This document shows positions 1-13,528 of a DNA stretch of 64,000 bases, in pieces. Origin of the DNA: Shinisaurus crocodilurus (Eukaryota > Chordata > Lepidosauria > Squamata > Shinisauridae); assembly GCA_021292165.1 (NCBI GenBank), contig CM037880.1, forward strand, positions 141,982,564-142,046,563, written 5' to 3'. The position numbers and the translations under genes were made by a program. The notes beneath the pieces are model-generated. The model was not told the DNA's origin. It worked only from the letters and a program-made list of their open reading frames with translations, and ran no database searches. Numbering within the stretch: the first letter of the stretch is position 1; every line of letters starts with the position of its first letter.

Positions 1-1921
<1,921 letters not shown>

Positions 1922-3984
1922 TAATTGTTTAATGATGCTGTGAAATACTGTTTTCCTCCTGTTTTCCTCCTGTGGTTTTAGTTGGTTTCCTTTTGCTAAA
2001 TTATAATTTGCCATATACTGTATCAAATTATCTTTTGATAATCCAGTACTTAAAGAGTGTCCAGCCCACCTAATGGAAATGGCTTTTATTTGTTGTTGTT
2101 TTTTAAAAAAAATCAAATCTTTACTCTGATATGAATATGCCAACACCTATTCAGTAACTGGTGTCATTCTGTGATGAAATTGAGTGGTTATTTTTTTCCC
2201 TTTTGCAAAGTTTGTGGAGAGATGATCTTTTCACTATTCAGTCCTAGATCGTTAGTGTATTCAGATGTTTCTTGTCATCATATTGATTGCCCTAAACTCA
2301 GTCTTATGGAGGCCAGTTGAAATGACCTCCTTACACTCACTGTTCTGCTCAGAAGCCATAATATATGCATCTCCGTCTTGTGAATCACCCTGTCACATAG
2401 TTTCCGTGCCACTGCCAACCACATCAGTGGCAATGCAGCTCTGTGTGGTGTAGGTGATCCACATGGCAAGCTGCTCAACATGTCCCCCATGCAGAGCAGC
2501 CACTACTCAGAAGCTGTTTGAGGCAGCTTCTGTGTTGATGTTGTAACGCATAACCTACAGTAGCAGGACATGGGGGCACAGAATCACTATTGCATGTACA
2601 TATACCGGTAAATATATTTTGTCAGTATAAATACATTATTTCTAGTACTTAAGCTTTTGTAAGTCTTCATTCTCCTCTAATATTGTGCTACTACAAAATA
2701 TATTCTGTTATGAGGCTGAAGTCATGATCCTGGATTGCACTTGTATATTTGCATTCTTGTGAGTACGTGCTCCCCCACCCCACCCCAATATGACTGTGTA
2801 AAGAATGTCAATCTGTTGGATTTTCTTTCTTTTTTTAGTGGGGAGGGGGGTGTCTTAATTCTCTTAAGCTCATGTTTCATCTTGTTGCTGATTGGACAGT
2901 CTGGCCTCCATAATTTCTAGCCTTAGGGTTGCTTCATTCATGTTGTTATTCCTACATGGGCTTTGTGGCTTTCAAAAATGCCTATTTGTGGCAAAACAGG
3001 CACTTGCACAAGGATCACAAGGGCAAAAACTCAAAGCATCTGTGGATGCCTATTCTGTAGCAGGGAAAGCAAGTAGAAGGCTGAATACTGGTCGGAGAAT
3101 TCATTAAATAGAATGGAACGGGTGAGAGGGTTCTCCTTTTGAAAACTAAAACTCAGAGAGAGCACTTTGTTGAACTAAGAGGATGTTTAGAATGCTTGCC
3201 CTTGAAGAGACATGCTTGTTGAAAGCCATTGAGCATTTCCATAAAGTCTCCATCTGGCACCAATTTAAGGTTCAACCCTCTCTTTGCTTTCTTGGCCGGT
3301 TTTGACACTGCCCTTATTTCCTTTTTGCTCTTCTGTAGCAGGACAGCTTCCATGTAATCACTTCAGGTCCTGGTCTTTATTCTTGGATGCTTTCAGATGT
3401 CTGCTTTTTCTATGTGCTTTTGTCAACACTTGTCCACCGTGGGCATTGCGAAGAAGTATATTCCCCTTGTCACCCGTATAGTCCCACTTGAATAGAAGGG
3501 AATCAATTTCTATTAACTTCAAAAGCAATAAAATGGCATCTCTCCTTCTTCAGAGGGATAGATTTTGTGAGATCAAGTATGGGCCTTTCTCTAGGTTGTC
3601 TGTCTTAAAGGATGTGATGATGAGAGGAAACAAAATTTATAGCTCAAAGCTGTTCAGTTTGTGTAGTTTGCATTTCTGGCCATTTTATTTTTATGGTATC
3701 TTGCTGAATGAGAAGAGTAGTTTATCCCAACTCTCTCCATTATAAGCTTACTGAACATGATAAATTGGGGGTCCCCTTAAATGTCACTTTCTACCTCAGG
3801 AGTCTCCAAACATTTTGGGCCTGTGGGCACATTTGGCATTTTGAAAAGTGCCCAGGGCACCATCACAAATAGCTGCTGTACTGAGGTGGAGAGCTAATCA
3901 CAAAAATGTTGGGAGTGCCCTCCCTTATCTGTGTTTGTATATGTGTGCATGAATGTGCACACTGTCTGCATAGTACTCACTTTG

Positions 3985-4366
3985 GCTTCTCCCTCTCTCT
4001 GCTCTTTTCTCTCTTTCCCCCTCTCTTTCTCTCTGGCTCTTCTATCTTTCCTTCTCTCACCCTGACCTTTCGTTCCCTGCTTCTTTCAATCTCTCTGGCT
4101 CATCTCTCTCTCTCCCTGGTTTCCCTTCCTTCCTTTCTGTCCTCTTTTCATTCTTTCCTTCTCTCTCTCTCTGGTTCCCCTTCCCTCCTTTCTGTCCTTC
4201 TTTTGTTCTTTTCTTTCCCTCCCTCCCTCTCTTTCTCTCTGGCTTCTTTCTTTCTTTTTTTCCTTCCTTCCTTCCTTCCTTCCTTCCTTCTCTCTCTCTG
4301 ACTCTTCCTTCCTTCCTTCCTTCCTTCCTTCCTTCCTTCCTCCCCCCCCCCCCACTCTGGCTCCTT
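3985..4366 (+). repeat. Pyrimidine-rich low-complexity tract with (TTCC)n and poly-C
   Basis: About 380 bp on this strand are almost entirely C and T, built from CTCT, CCTT and TTCC units. They end in a TTCC array (about 4300-4340) and a run of 12 C (4342-4353). Long open frames crossing it on both strands, rich in Ser/Leu/Pro or Glu/Lys/Arg, are composition artefacts and not genes. Confidence 0.95.
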
Positions 4367-4383
4367 TTTTTGTCTTTCTGACT

Positions 4384-4665
4384 GGGTTTGCACGATCATG
4401 AACCCTCAAACAACCCCTGCTGCCCAGGTATGAAAGGAGATGGGAAAGAAAGGAAGAATGCTGATTATTCAACCCCTCAGTAGGGGATTGCCATGGTTTG
4501 CCATGTCATCTGAACCAGGGCAGCAGGGGTTATTTGTGGGTTAAAACAACCTTCAGATAACCCTTGGTCTGTTGTAGGGTTATTTGAGGGTTGTTTAACC
4601 CTCAAACATCCCCTGACACCCAGGTTTGGACAACACAACAAATGATGGCAACCCCCTGCCGGGGG
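4384..4665. mobile_element. Inverted-repeat MITE-like element
   Basis: The left edge reads CTGGGTTTGCACGATCATG. The segment at about 4399-4424 (ACCCTCAAACAACCCCTGCT) is repeated in inverted orientation at 4521-4546, and GGGTTATTTGAGGGTTGTTT plus its complement follow at 4576-4615. The left edge resembles that of the composite element at 36.9 kb. No transposase is present. Exact ends and target duplication are not resolved. Confidence 0.5.
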
Positions 4666-5094
4666 TTGAATATTTAGAATGGCCACCGGCATGCATTGCA
4701 ACCCACTGTGTAATGCTATTTACATTACAAAAACCGTGCACATTAATTGCATTAATATAATTGCATTCAAACTATTAATGGCATGTCTACTTTGGCCCCA
4801 AATGTCCCTTATGGGAATAGTCTACTTGCCAGAGCAGTCTACTGTTTTAACCAGGAGCTCTCATATATGAATCCCATCAACTTCTATGTTCTCAAAATTC
4901 AAGTTTTGGAATCCTGGAATGCTTCACAACTCACACCTGTGAGCTTCTACTGTGCATGTTATGTTGCTCAAGAACACAATGGAAAAACAACATTGAAACT
5001 GCTGTAGATGCAGCAAGCAGTAAACTTCAGGACTGGTAGACTTTGGGGGCGGGGAGAAGACAAGAGCCAAGATGTGTGAAGATACAATCTTTTG

Positions 5095-5172
5095 CACACT
5101 TTCCTGGGAGTAAGCCCTATTGAACTCAGTGGGACTTACTTCTGAGTAGACATACATAGGATTGCGCTGTGA
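5095..5172 (+). repeat. Dispersed ~80-bp repeat (GGGAGTAAGCCC family)
   Basis: The core GGGAGTAAGCCCTATTGAA, then GGGACTTACTTCTGAGTAGA, then CATAGGATTGCGCTGT recurs at 21520-21615 with the same order. Shorter relics of its GCAATCCTA end occur near 9062 and 45316. It behaves like a short, old, non-coding interspersed repeat. I cannot assign a superfamily. Confidence 0.6.
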
Positions 5173-6243
5173 TTCAGCTGTTCTACATGTAAATGATTAG
5201 CAATTACTGGCTATGTTACAACTGGGGTTCTGCATTGAGAGTTGCACTGGGTACAGAATTTGGTATCTGGAGTATTTTTGTGTTCTTAGTTTTTAAAGTG
5301 TGTTTCTAGCCCAGCTGTAAGGGTGCAAATATAGGTTTGAAAACGTGTAGGCAATGCTGAGGTGAATCCAGCTACAGGGCTGACCAGTTTCAGTGCCCTG
5401 GACTTTGATTTCATGGTGCCCTTCCCAGGACTAGTAGGGTCAAAATAAATTCTGGAAACTCTGCAGACATCTGTAAAGTTCCTTGATGTATAAAATTTAC
5501 CTAGAATGCAGAATTTTATTTATTTATTTACTTGCTTACTTCATTTCTTTATTACCCAATAGCCAAAGCTCTCTGGGTGGTTCACAAAAGAATTGGGTTA
5601 CCATGGACAGAATTTAGCTGTTGTTGTTAGCACAGGGTATATACACAGTCATGGCTATAGAGTTCAAACAATTGTTGGTTTTGTAGCACTCTTGAGGAAG
5701 GTAACCTATATCTCTCAAATGGACTGAAATAACAAAGAAAGCAATATTTTGTTCTGTAACTCACTGGTAGAAGTTGAACATAGGTGCATTGTACATAGTC
5801 ATCTCTTGGCTAGTTGTCTTGATTGTAAAGGAGTGTTTATCAAAATATGGAGGTAAGCACTTTTATGCTGTTTTGACTTAGTGAAGCATGGGAACACCTA
5901 AAAATTAAACCTTTTCCCAATTTTTTTCCTAATCTGTGCTTGGTATTGATATATGTATTAGATATTTGCTCAAGCTACAGATTCTGTGTGTTACATGATG
6001 TACATAAAAGTTTCTGGTATTTCTCCAGTGTTTTTAGGCAATGCATTGTGACTTCATCACTCTTATACCTAGCTTCAAAATCTAGGAGACTTGTAGACAG
6101 CGCAGGAACTTAAAATATTTCTGGCATGATGACTCCCAGCAAGATATACTAACACTGAGCTAATTTAAATTGAACTTAAGAGGCCTGCTACTACATGAAC
6201 TCGTCTGTTTTGTCTTTGCTTTCTCTTCAATGTTTGAATATAG

Positions 6244-6297
6244 CTGCAGATAGTAAGGATGAAGAAATCAAAACACCTCCCAAGAGATCCTTTCTGG
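6244..6297 (+). CDS. SLC66A2: SLC66A2 alternative cassette exon (18 codons)
   Basis: This is a 54-nt exon with an acceptor TATAG (6239-6243) and a donor GTATGT starting at 6298. Both borders are phase 1, so inclusion adds exactly 18 residues and skipping keeps the frame. Read from the G left by the previous exon it gives AADSKDEEIKTPPKRSFL and then joins Asp of the exon at 32673. This matches the extra segment known from the longer human PQLC1 isoform (AADSKDEE...RSFL). The insert is acidic then basic, and falls in the cytosol-facing loop after the hydrophobic helix of the preceding exon. Its ending (KRSFL) echoes the RRSFS that ends the preceding exon, so the residues before the Asp stay similar whether or not it is used. 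Confidence 0.92.
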
Positions 6298-9060
6298 GTA
6301 TGTACTTTACAAACCCATGCTGCATGGTTGCCATTCGAAACACCATCCGTTCTTCATTGCTTTTTATTTTTGCTTTTTTAATTTTTTTGCCATGTTAGAA
6401 ATGAATGCATGATTGTCATTTCTACAAAGAGGCTGCCTGTGCTATATTTTTCTTAATAGCGAAATTCCACTCTTCAGTATACTTTTAAAAATGGCCAAGG
6501 AAAAAAGATGCATTCAGTTTTGCTCCTCAGACTTTCACTTTCCCCCCAATATTTTATCCTCTAAATATTTCTCTCTGTTAATTCTCTGGCCATATTTGAG
6601 ACCATAGGATTTACACTCAGGCAGAGCTAACCTTGCAGGTGGCAGTTGAGAGCACATAATGCAGGCCACATGCCAAAGCTAAGCAGGTATGAGAGCAATC
6701 TGGGGATCCAAAGGATGATGCAGATCTCTTCCACTGAGGCTGTGGGCAGAGCTATGCCTGTGGAGAAGGAAATCCGATCATGGATCTTCCCTCCTCCCAG
6801 CCGCAGTGGAAAGCTTCGCTCATGAGGTTACAACTGTGGCCTTGTAAGAGAAGTCAGAGAGCAAGAAAAGGGGGCATGCTGTTGGGCAGGGAAAGAAGGG
6901 AGGAGGAGAGTCCAGGATCTGCAGGATCTTAAAGCTTCTCCATTGCCCATCACAGTCACCAAGAGGTAAGTCAGCTAGATGAGCCGAGAGGCTCTAGCTG
7001 TAAATGTAAAGAAAAAGGAGGAATGGGAGGTGTTTTTACCTCCGTCTTCCTCCTGCCTGCCTGGGTTAAAAAATTCAGTTGACCCATCTTTCATCTTGGG
7101 CTTGTAGGAACTATAATTTCCCCCTTGTGCAAATTGGTTTAATTCTTCTATTTTTCAAAACATCATTTCCCGTTGCATCTTTTTTCAAAACAGTTTTGTT
7201 TGCTAAACATCTTCATCGTTTTTTCTTCTTTGATTTTCATCATTAGCTTTTGGTAATTTTCACCAGTTTGCTGTACAAAAATCTACTAACCTACAGAATG
7301 TAAAATGAGTTGAAATTCCTTAACTCCATGTTTACATTCTTGCTTCCTGTCTGTTTGTGGTGCATGGTAGAAAACTGTAATCTATTAATATGTTCCAAGT
7401 TAGAAGGATTATAATCTTGGGTGCTTGAAGGGTATAGAAAGCAAATAAATAGATATACTACTTGTTTGTTCATTTATATGTGTTTCTTTTTTTACAAGTA
7501 AAGACTAATTGTTGGATAAACTATTGTATGTGCTGAATGTCTGTATAAAACTGAAATAATGGACTTTTTTGTGAGTGAGTTTTGGCTGATTTGCATTGAA
7601 TTTGAGATTGTGTTGTAAAGTAGGAAAGAGCACAAGACATATTCTGATGCTTTTTCTATGACACAGAAAAGCTGTCTAAAGTTGGTTTCTTAGTGTTTCT
7701 TTCAAGTTCAAATGAATACATAATGCAGCCAGAAAACATTAAGTGTAGCATGCATGTAACATGAGTTCTCAGCATGCCTATTTGAAGTAGATTTGTAGTG
7801 TTCCAGTTTGAAGAACAGTGCTGTCGATTAGGGTTTCAAGCTGGGATCTGGTGAATGGCCTCATGGAAACCCCACAGGTGGGGAGGAACCTTCAATTCTC
7901 AGAGAGAAAAGCACTCTCTACATAGTCAGTTGCAGTAGTGGGCACTTGATAATGAAGGTGTGAAAAGCATGGAGAATTAAAGCAGGGGTGCAATCCAAGC
8001 ACTGGCATCTTTGAAATGGGTATGATGGCTCCTGTACTAGTCCTTCAAAGGGCTTTAGAGAGGAACCTCTGTTTCTGGGGAGCTTTAGAGAGTTTTATGA
8101 CAACCACACCAAATTATTGGAAAGCCCACGCAGGCTTCAGCAGCTAAGAGAGTGGACCAGTAACTGAAGTTGCCCTTTTTCTTAACAAAAAACTGATGGC
8201 AGAGTGCAAAAGCAGCAGCAGACTTCTCTCAGACAAACACATGCACACACAGGACTTGTTTGTAAGTAGATGATTTTTAAAAAGATAAATAATAGTAACA
8301 AAAGGTTACTCAGGAATTAAAGCTTGGTGGTTACAGAAGTGCAGTTTCTTAAACGTTACTCAATCAATTCTTTGAGGTAAGGAAAACATACACAGGTCAA
8401 TCCTCCTTTCATAGCTAAAACCCTAGCAAGTGTCAGTTAACACTAGACCTGTCTAACCGTCAGAGGAGTGTTAGAATGGAGTTCAAACCTGTTGCTAGGC
8501 CATGTCCAGCATTCCCTCCCCTGATTCAATCAAGTGGTTCAGTCCACTGGACCCTGCACCCTGCCCTTCAACCAGACTATGTACACAGTCTGCCTTAACC
8601 CTTTAATGAGCAGTCATCTTAAAACCCATCCCTTCAGAATTGGCATCTTCTTGTCGCATATTCCAACAAAAACATCCCTCAGCTTCTCACAAGTGCTGGT
8701 GCATGTGTTTGCTTTCAGTATATACTTTATCCTCATTGTTACTGGGGAAAATTACTCTGCCTCTGTGCATAAACATTCTCATACTCATTCCTTTGCTATG
8801 TCCTGATGTTCAGAGTGGATTCTGTAGCTGAGCTCTGGCTCAAATTAAGCCTTGACTGCATCAGCTCCAGTGCCTTTGCTGAGAGTGAGCTGAGAGTGAT
8901 GATACCAACTGAACTCCAGGTATTCCATGGGATAGTTGAAGTCAAAGGAAGGAAGTGGATTTATGTATTCTTTGTTATGAATAGTGTGTGGACTATTTAT
9001 GCCTGTTTGTTTCACAATGCATTATACAATGTATGTTTTGCCAAAGTAAATTAACTTAGG

Positions 9061-9505
9061 ATGCAATCCTATGGCTGTCTAGACAGAGTCTAGATGGCCA
9101 TAGGAAAATTCGGAGTCCCAGCTCCCACCTTGGAAATGCACTCTGACTTCGGAGCACCCTTCCTCCACCCTCACAGCCAGCGTGGAACGAACCGTGCTGG
9201 CTGCGGCCCCGAGTTTGGAAGAGTTACCTTGGAGCTGGAGGTCTGCGGGCATTCCAGGGGGCGGGGAGGGGAAGAGACAGGCTCCACCAGTATATGAAGT
9301 ATCTTGGCAACATCTCAGCCTCTCTTCCTCGTGCTCCGGAGTAAAAGATTTAGATGGCCAAAATCAGCCCTCTAAGTCTTTTGCAGGGTGAGAGAAACAT
9401 GGAAACAACCTTCGCCTCCGCACTCCTCCCACCCTCCATTGGATGCCTGTAATCATCTGAGTTCGGAAGGTTACGGGCAGCCACATTGGATCACGCTGCC
9501 CATTC
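9061..9505. repeat. Unclassified ~0.4-kb interspersed repeat, copy 1
   Basis: This block is GC-richer than its surroundings. It shares ordered blocks with 17520-17915: GTCTAGA near the start, CTCACAGCCAG then GTGGAA and GAACC, GGGGAGG...AGACA, TATGAAGT, TCAGCCTC, GGCCAAAAT, CC(T/G)CTCTAG-like, and GCCTGTAAT then GAGGGTTACGG. I see no transposase, tRNA promoter or terminal inverted repeat. An apparent small ORF inside is not conserved between the copies and should not be called. Confidence 0.6.
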
Positions 9506-10403
9506 CTTCCCTTCTCTTCCTTTCTTCAAACTGATTCAACCCAAGTTTTGGGTGTTAAAATCTTTTTGCAAAGAAGTACAGTAAGCTCAAAGTTGGCTGT
9601 GCTCTACCTAATCTGAATATCAGTTATCCTTAGAAACTGTCACTACTATTGCACACTAGTTAGAATGTTAGAGTGACAACATTACCTAGGGGTTTATATG
9701 AATAGAAGTGCAGCAAACCGGATAGATGATACTGGAGCTGTCATTTGGCATTACCTTCAAGTAAGAAACTGAGCCACTTCCCTCTGCTTTCTGGGCTTTT
9801 TCTTGAGCATAATTGTCAGCAATCCAGAAAACCACTTAACGTCATTGATTGCTCCCTGCCACCACCAAAAGAAAAATTAGCAAAAAGCTTTTATCTGGGC
9901 ACTTTCTTCTGAAACCTGTCTAGATTTTCTTATGCCTAACAGGTAGCTTTCTATTCTTCAAATGGAAATAAATTAGTTTTGGTTATTTTCATGAAAACTA
10001 TGCCTTCATTTGCAAAAATGATGAATAAACATGATTTTGAGCACATTTTAATGTTCAGATTAAGTCTTTTGTCCTCTTAATTATCTACAGAGCTAATTCT
10101 GTTTTTTAACTCAATGAACGCCCTTGATTTTAACTATTCAGTTATTTAATTGATGTCAGTGCAAGTGATATTTTGAAGATGGTTAATTAAGTTTCCTTTA
10201 AATACAAGTGTAATGTTTTTGGACTATCATCTTAAAACAATCTTCCCCTGAATCAAAAGAAATGGTATAAACTGTTTACAACAATGTTGTCAGTGCATAG
10301 ATTGATCATTTGTTAATGCTGCTGTGGTTTAGCATCAGAGGCAACCTAAAAACTTCACTTGAGGGATAAGCATGACTGATCTAATAGGAATCCCCCAGCT
10401 GCT

Positions 10404-10537
10404 TAGATGGTTCTCAACCTTGGGTCCCCAGATATTGCACTATAACTCCCATCAACCCCAGCCAGCATGGTCAGTGGGCAGGGGTGATGGGCGTTGTAGT
10501 TTACCAGCATCAGGGAACCCAAGCTTGGGAACCTCTG
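10404..10537. mobile_element. Short hAT-type palindromic MITE
   Basis: The left end GGTTCTCAACCTTGGGTCCC is mirrored by the right end GAACCCAAGCTTGGGAACCT. The interior ACTATAACTCCCATCA is mirrored by GATGGGCGTTGTAGT. This is the near-palindromic hAT MITE type common in reptile genomes. The flanking 8-mers do not match, so the target duplication has decayed or the ends are slightly off. Confidence 0.75.
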
Positions 10538-10705
10538 TTTTGGTAATTGTCAAGGAATGCTCAATCACGAGTCTCGATTTTGAGAAACTAAGTTGGCTTT
10601 ATTATGTGGACCTAGTAATGAAAACTTTGGGGCAGTCCAAATGTACATACCTACTCATAGCTGCCATCAAAAGTCCTCTGCTGTGCTTGTGATCTGCACA
10701 TAGAG

Positions 10706-11378
10706 CAGGGGTCTTCAAACTAAGGCCCGCGGGCCACATCCGGCCCGCTTTGCCTTTTTATCCGGCCCGCCGGCCGATTGGCAGAAGCAGACTTTTTTTT
10801 AACTCTTTCGCTTCAAGCGCCGATTCTTTTAATTCTTTTCCATAATATGGAAAAATTAGTGGTGGTGTTTTACCTCTTATGTATGAGCTGATGTAGCTAA
10901 GTCAGATTTCCAATGTTTCAAAAATGCTACTTTGGATTGAAGCAGAGTATGCTCATTTGTGTGATGGCAAAAACAAAAGTATATTCGTGTTAGGCATGAA
11001 ACAATTGTGCAACTATATATGTAAATACCACCAGCCCTGCCAGGAGTATTCATTAATATTCCCTCTTCTTCCCTCCCCATTCCTTTTTCCTTGTGTGTCG
11101 TGTCTTTTTAGATTGTAAGCCTGCGGGCAGGGACTGTCTTGTTAATTGCTGTAAACCGCCTAGAGAGCTTCGGCTATTGGACGGTATAAAAATGAAATAA
11201 ATAAATAAAATAACTTTCCATTTAAGGGGGAAAAAAATCACTCCTATCAAGTAAAAAAAAAAGAACCTTTTCTTTACTTGATCCATTCGTTCATATTTTT
11301 TTCAAACTATAGTCCGGCCCCCCAACAGTCTGAGGGACAATGAACTGGCCCCCTGTTTAAAAAGTTTGAGGACCCCTG
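10706..11378. mobile_element. Non-autonomous hAT element with perfect 8-bp TSD
   Basis: The left end CAGGGGTCTTCAAACTAAGG and the right end AGTTTGAGGACCCCTG are inverted copies of each other. The element is bounded by a perfect 8-bp direct repeat ACATAGAG at 10698-10705 and 11379-11386, diagnostic of hAT transposition. It has no transposase. Inside, 11105-11210 carries a LINE/SINE-like 3' tail (AGAGAGCTTCGGCTATTGGA followed by AAATAAATAAA), a segment also seen at 35600-35654, so either a retroposon inserted into it or the tail was captured. Confidence 0.92.
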
Positions 11379-11542
11379 ACATAGAGGATTATGTTTGACC
11401 TCTACTCCCCCCATACACTGGTCATAAATTGGGTTTAGATTAGTAGTAGGCGATCACTCGTGACCGAGTAAGATTGTCTTCCAGGATAAAATTACAAAAA
11501 GAAAATCATAAAAGGAGGAAATTCTAAAAAATTGTGTAGACT

Positions 11543-12898
11543 CTAGCGATGGGTCCGTAAGTGACTGTGGAGGCCAATTCTAGATCCACACAGCTTCCCA
11601 CAGTGAAGACACAGGTTACCAGATGGAAGATGGTCCTGTAAAGGATTCATTTGACGTGCTTTTCGCTTAGCACGTTTCTCCCTTTCACCTTGCACTCGGG
11701 CTTCTTCAAAGTCCATGGAACCTTTGTGAAAGGCCAACCTCCATTTAGATCGTTCATGGGCCAGAGCTTCCCAGTTTTCGATGTTTATATTGCATTTTTT
11801 TAGATTAGTCTTAAGAACATCTTTAAACCTCTTACACTGACCACCGATATTCTGCTTTCCATCCTTGAGTTGGGAATAAAGTAACTGCTTTGGGAGACGG
11901 CAGTCAGACATTCGAACAACATGACCGGTCCATTGAAGTTGACATTGAAGGATCATTTTTTCAACGCTAGTAGTCTTTGCTTCTTCCAGTACACTGACAT
12001 TTGTTCGCCTATCTTCCCAAGTAATTTGCAGGATTTTCTGGAGGCAACGTTGATGAAATCTTTCAAGGAGGTGGAAGTGACGTTTATAGATAGTCCATGT
12101 TTCGCAGGCATACAATAAAGTTGGTAATTCAATGGCTTCATAAACCAGCATTTTGGTCTTCTTACAAATATCCCGATCCTCGAACACTCTATGTTTCATT
12201 CGAGAAAATGCAGCACTTGTGGAGCTCAAATGATGCTGGATTTCAGTGTCAATGTTAGCTGTAACAGAAAGATAGTTGCCAAGATAGAGAAAATGATCGA
12301 CATTTTCCAGTATTGCCCCGCCAAGCTGGATAGATGGCATCACCAAAGGGTTAACTTGCACTTGCTGATGAAGCACTTGCTGATAAAGCACTTTGGTTTT
12401 TTTGATGTTAAGTGAGAGACCAAATTTTTCGTATGCTTCTGCAGATGCATTTAGGATAGTTTGGAGATCATCCTCTGAATGTGCGGAGACCACATTATCA
12501 TCAGCATACTGAAGTTCCACAACGGAGGTTGTAATGACCTTACTTTTTGCTTTCAGCCTACTGAGATTAAAAAGCTTTCTATCTGTTCGATATATAATTC
12601 CCACACCACTGGGAAGTTTCCCCTCGACAAGATATAAAATCATAGTGATGAAAATAGCAAATAATGTTGGGGCGATAACTCATCCCTGTTTAACACCTGA
12701 TCCCACTTTAAATGGAGCACCATGAGAGCTGTTGTTGTCCAAAACTGTTGCCGTCATGTTGTCATGGAGAAGTCGCAAGATATTCACAAATTTATTGGGG
12801 CATCCAATTTTCATAAGGATAGTCCAGAGAGCCTTTCGGTCTACAGTAAATGCCATAGAAAGGGCTTGATTTTGCTCCCGGCATTTTTCTTGGAGCTG
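11543..12898 (-). pseudogene. LINE reverse transcriptase, C-terminal half and zinc finger
   Basis: Continuing on the minus strand, the frame resumes with RQLQEKCREQNQALSMAF. The segment carrying the first palm Asp (normally a VDLTKAFD-like motif) is deleted to TVDRKALW. A TGA at about 12681-12683 replaces the Trp/Cys after GVKQG. From 12643 to 11543 the frame is open for 366 codons and keeps LQYADD (active site), the thumb, LLYACETWTIY, GHVVRMSDCRLPKQLLYSQL and a C-terminal C2H2-like CLHCGKLC...HSHLRTH. The lost Asp and the stop make it inactive. Confidence 0.85.
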
Positions 12899-12903
12899 AC
12901 GTA

Positions 12904-12972
12904 TTTATTTATTTATTATTTACATTTATTAATCGCCCATCTGGCCGGCAACCGGCCACCCTTTTTTTTTTT
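12904..12972 (-). mobile_element. 69-bp truncated retroposon tail inserted in the LINE
   Basis: This short insertion is flanked by a perfect 5-bp duplication ACGTA (12899-12903 and 12973-12977) that interrupts the LINE reading frame. On the minus strand it reads a short A run, GGGTGGCCGGTTGCCGGCCA, GATGGGCGATTAATAAATG and an AATAAATAAATAAA tail. The same tail is found at 38838-38960 (longer) and 48458-48540 (inside Copia). It looks like an extremely 5'-truncated non-LTR retroposon. Confidence 0.85.
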
Positions 12973-12977
12973 ACGTA

Positions 12978-13420
12978 CAGTAAAAATCATGTCTACTGTC
13001 CCTCTAGAGGGGCAGAAACCATATTGAGATTCAGGGAGGATCTCTTCTGAAATAGATAGAAGACAGTTTGCGAGAATCCTAGCAAATATTTTACCTGCGG
13101 TAGCTAAGAGAGTAATGCCCCGATAGTTTCCACAGTCTGTTCTATCACCCTTCTTAAAGAGAGTGATAATTATGGCATCCCTGAAGTCTTCTGGGATCTC
13201 TTCTCTTATCCAGATTTTTTCGATGAGTTTATGAAGATGTTGTACAAGTTCGGGGGGGCCCTTTTTTAAAGATTTCAGCAGGAATCCCATCTGGTCCACT
13301 AGCTTTGTTATTCTTCATTTGATTAATGGCTTTTATAACTTCATCCAAAGTGGGGAGTATTGCAAGTTCCTCTCTAATTTGTTTTTGCGGGATTTGAAAA
13401 AAAATCTCATTATCCACCTT
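12978..13420 (-). pseudogene. LINE reverse transcriptase, N-terminal half
   Basis: Minus-strand frames 13417-13229 and 13299-12978 overlap across a frameshift beside the G/C run at 13251-13266. They give NNKASGPDGIPAEIFKK, then FRDAIIITLFKKGDRTDCGN, YRGITLLATAGKIFARIL and PESQYGFCPSRGTVDMIFTV, the fingers and early palm of a LINE RT. The frame is cut at 12977 by the 69-bp insertion at 12904-12972 and resumes at 12898. Confidence 0.85.
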
Positions 13421-13528
13421 AGATTTACGATTTAAAAGATCATAATAATGCTCTTTCTAACGCAGTGCAATAGACTCTTTGTCTTTTAAGAGTTTGGTGC
13501 TATCTTTTGATTGTAAATCAAAACAGGC

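Noticed and set aside
3906..4472. Ser/Leu/Pro-rich and Glu/Lys/Arg-rich frames of up to 131 codons
   Set aside because: They translate the pyrimidine-rich simple-sequence tract and its complement.
6195..6398. Apparent single-exon ORF starting MNSSVLSLLSLQCLNIAADSK
   Set aside because: It reads through the SLC66A2 cassette exon and its flanking intron; only 6244-6297 is coding.
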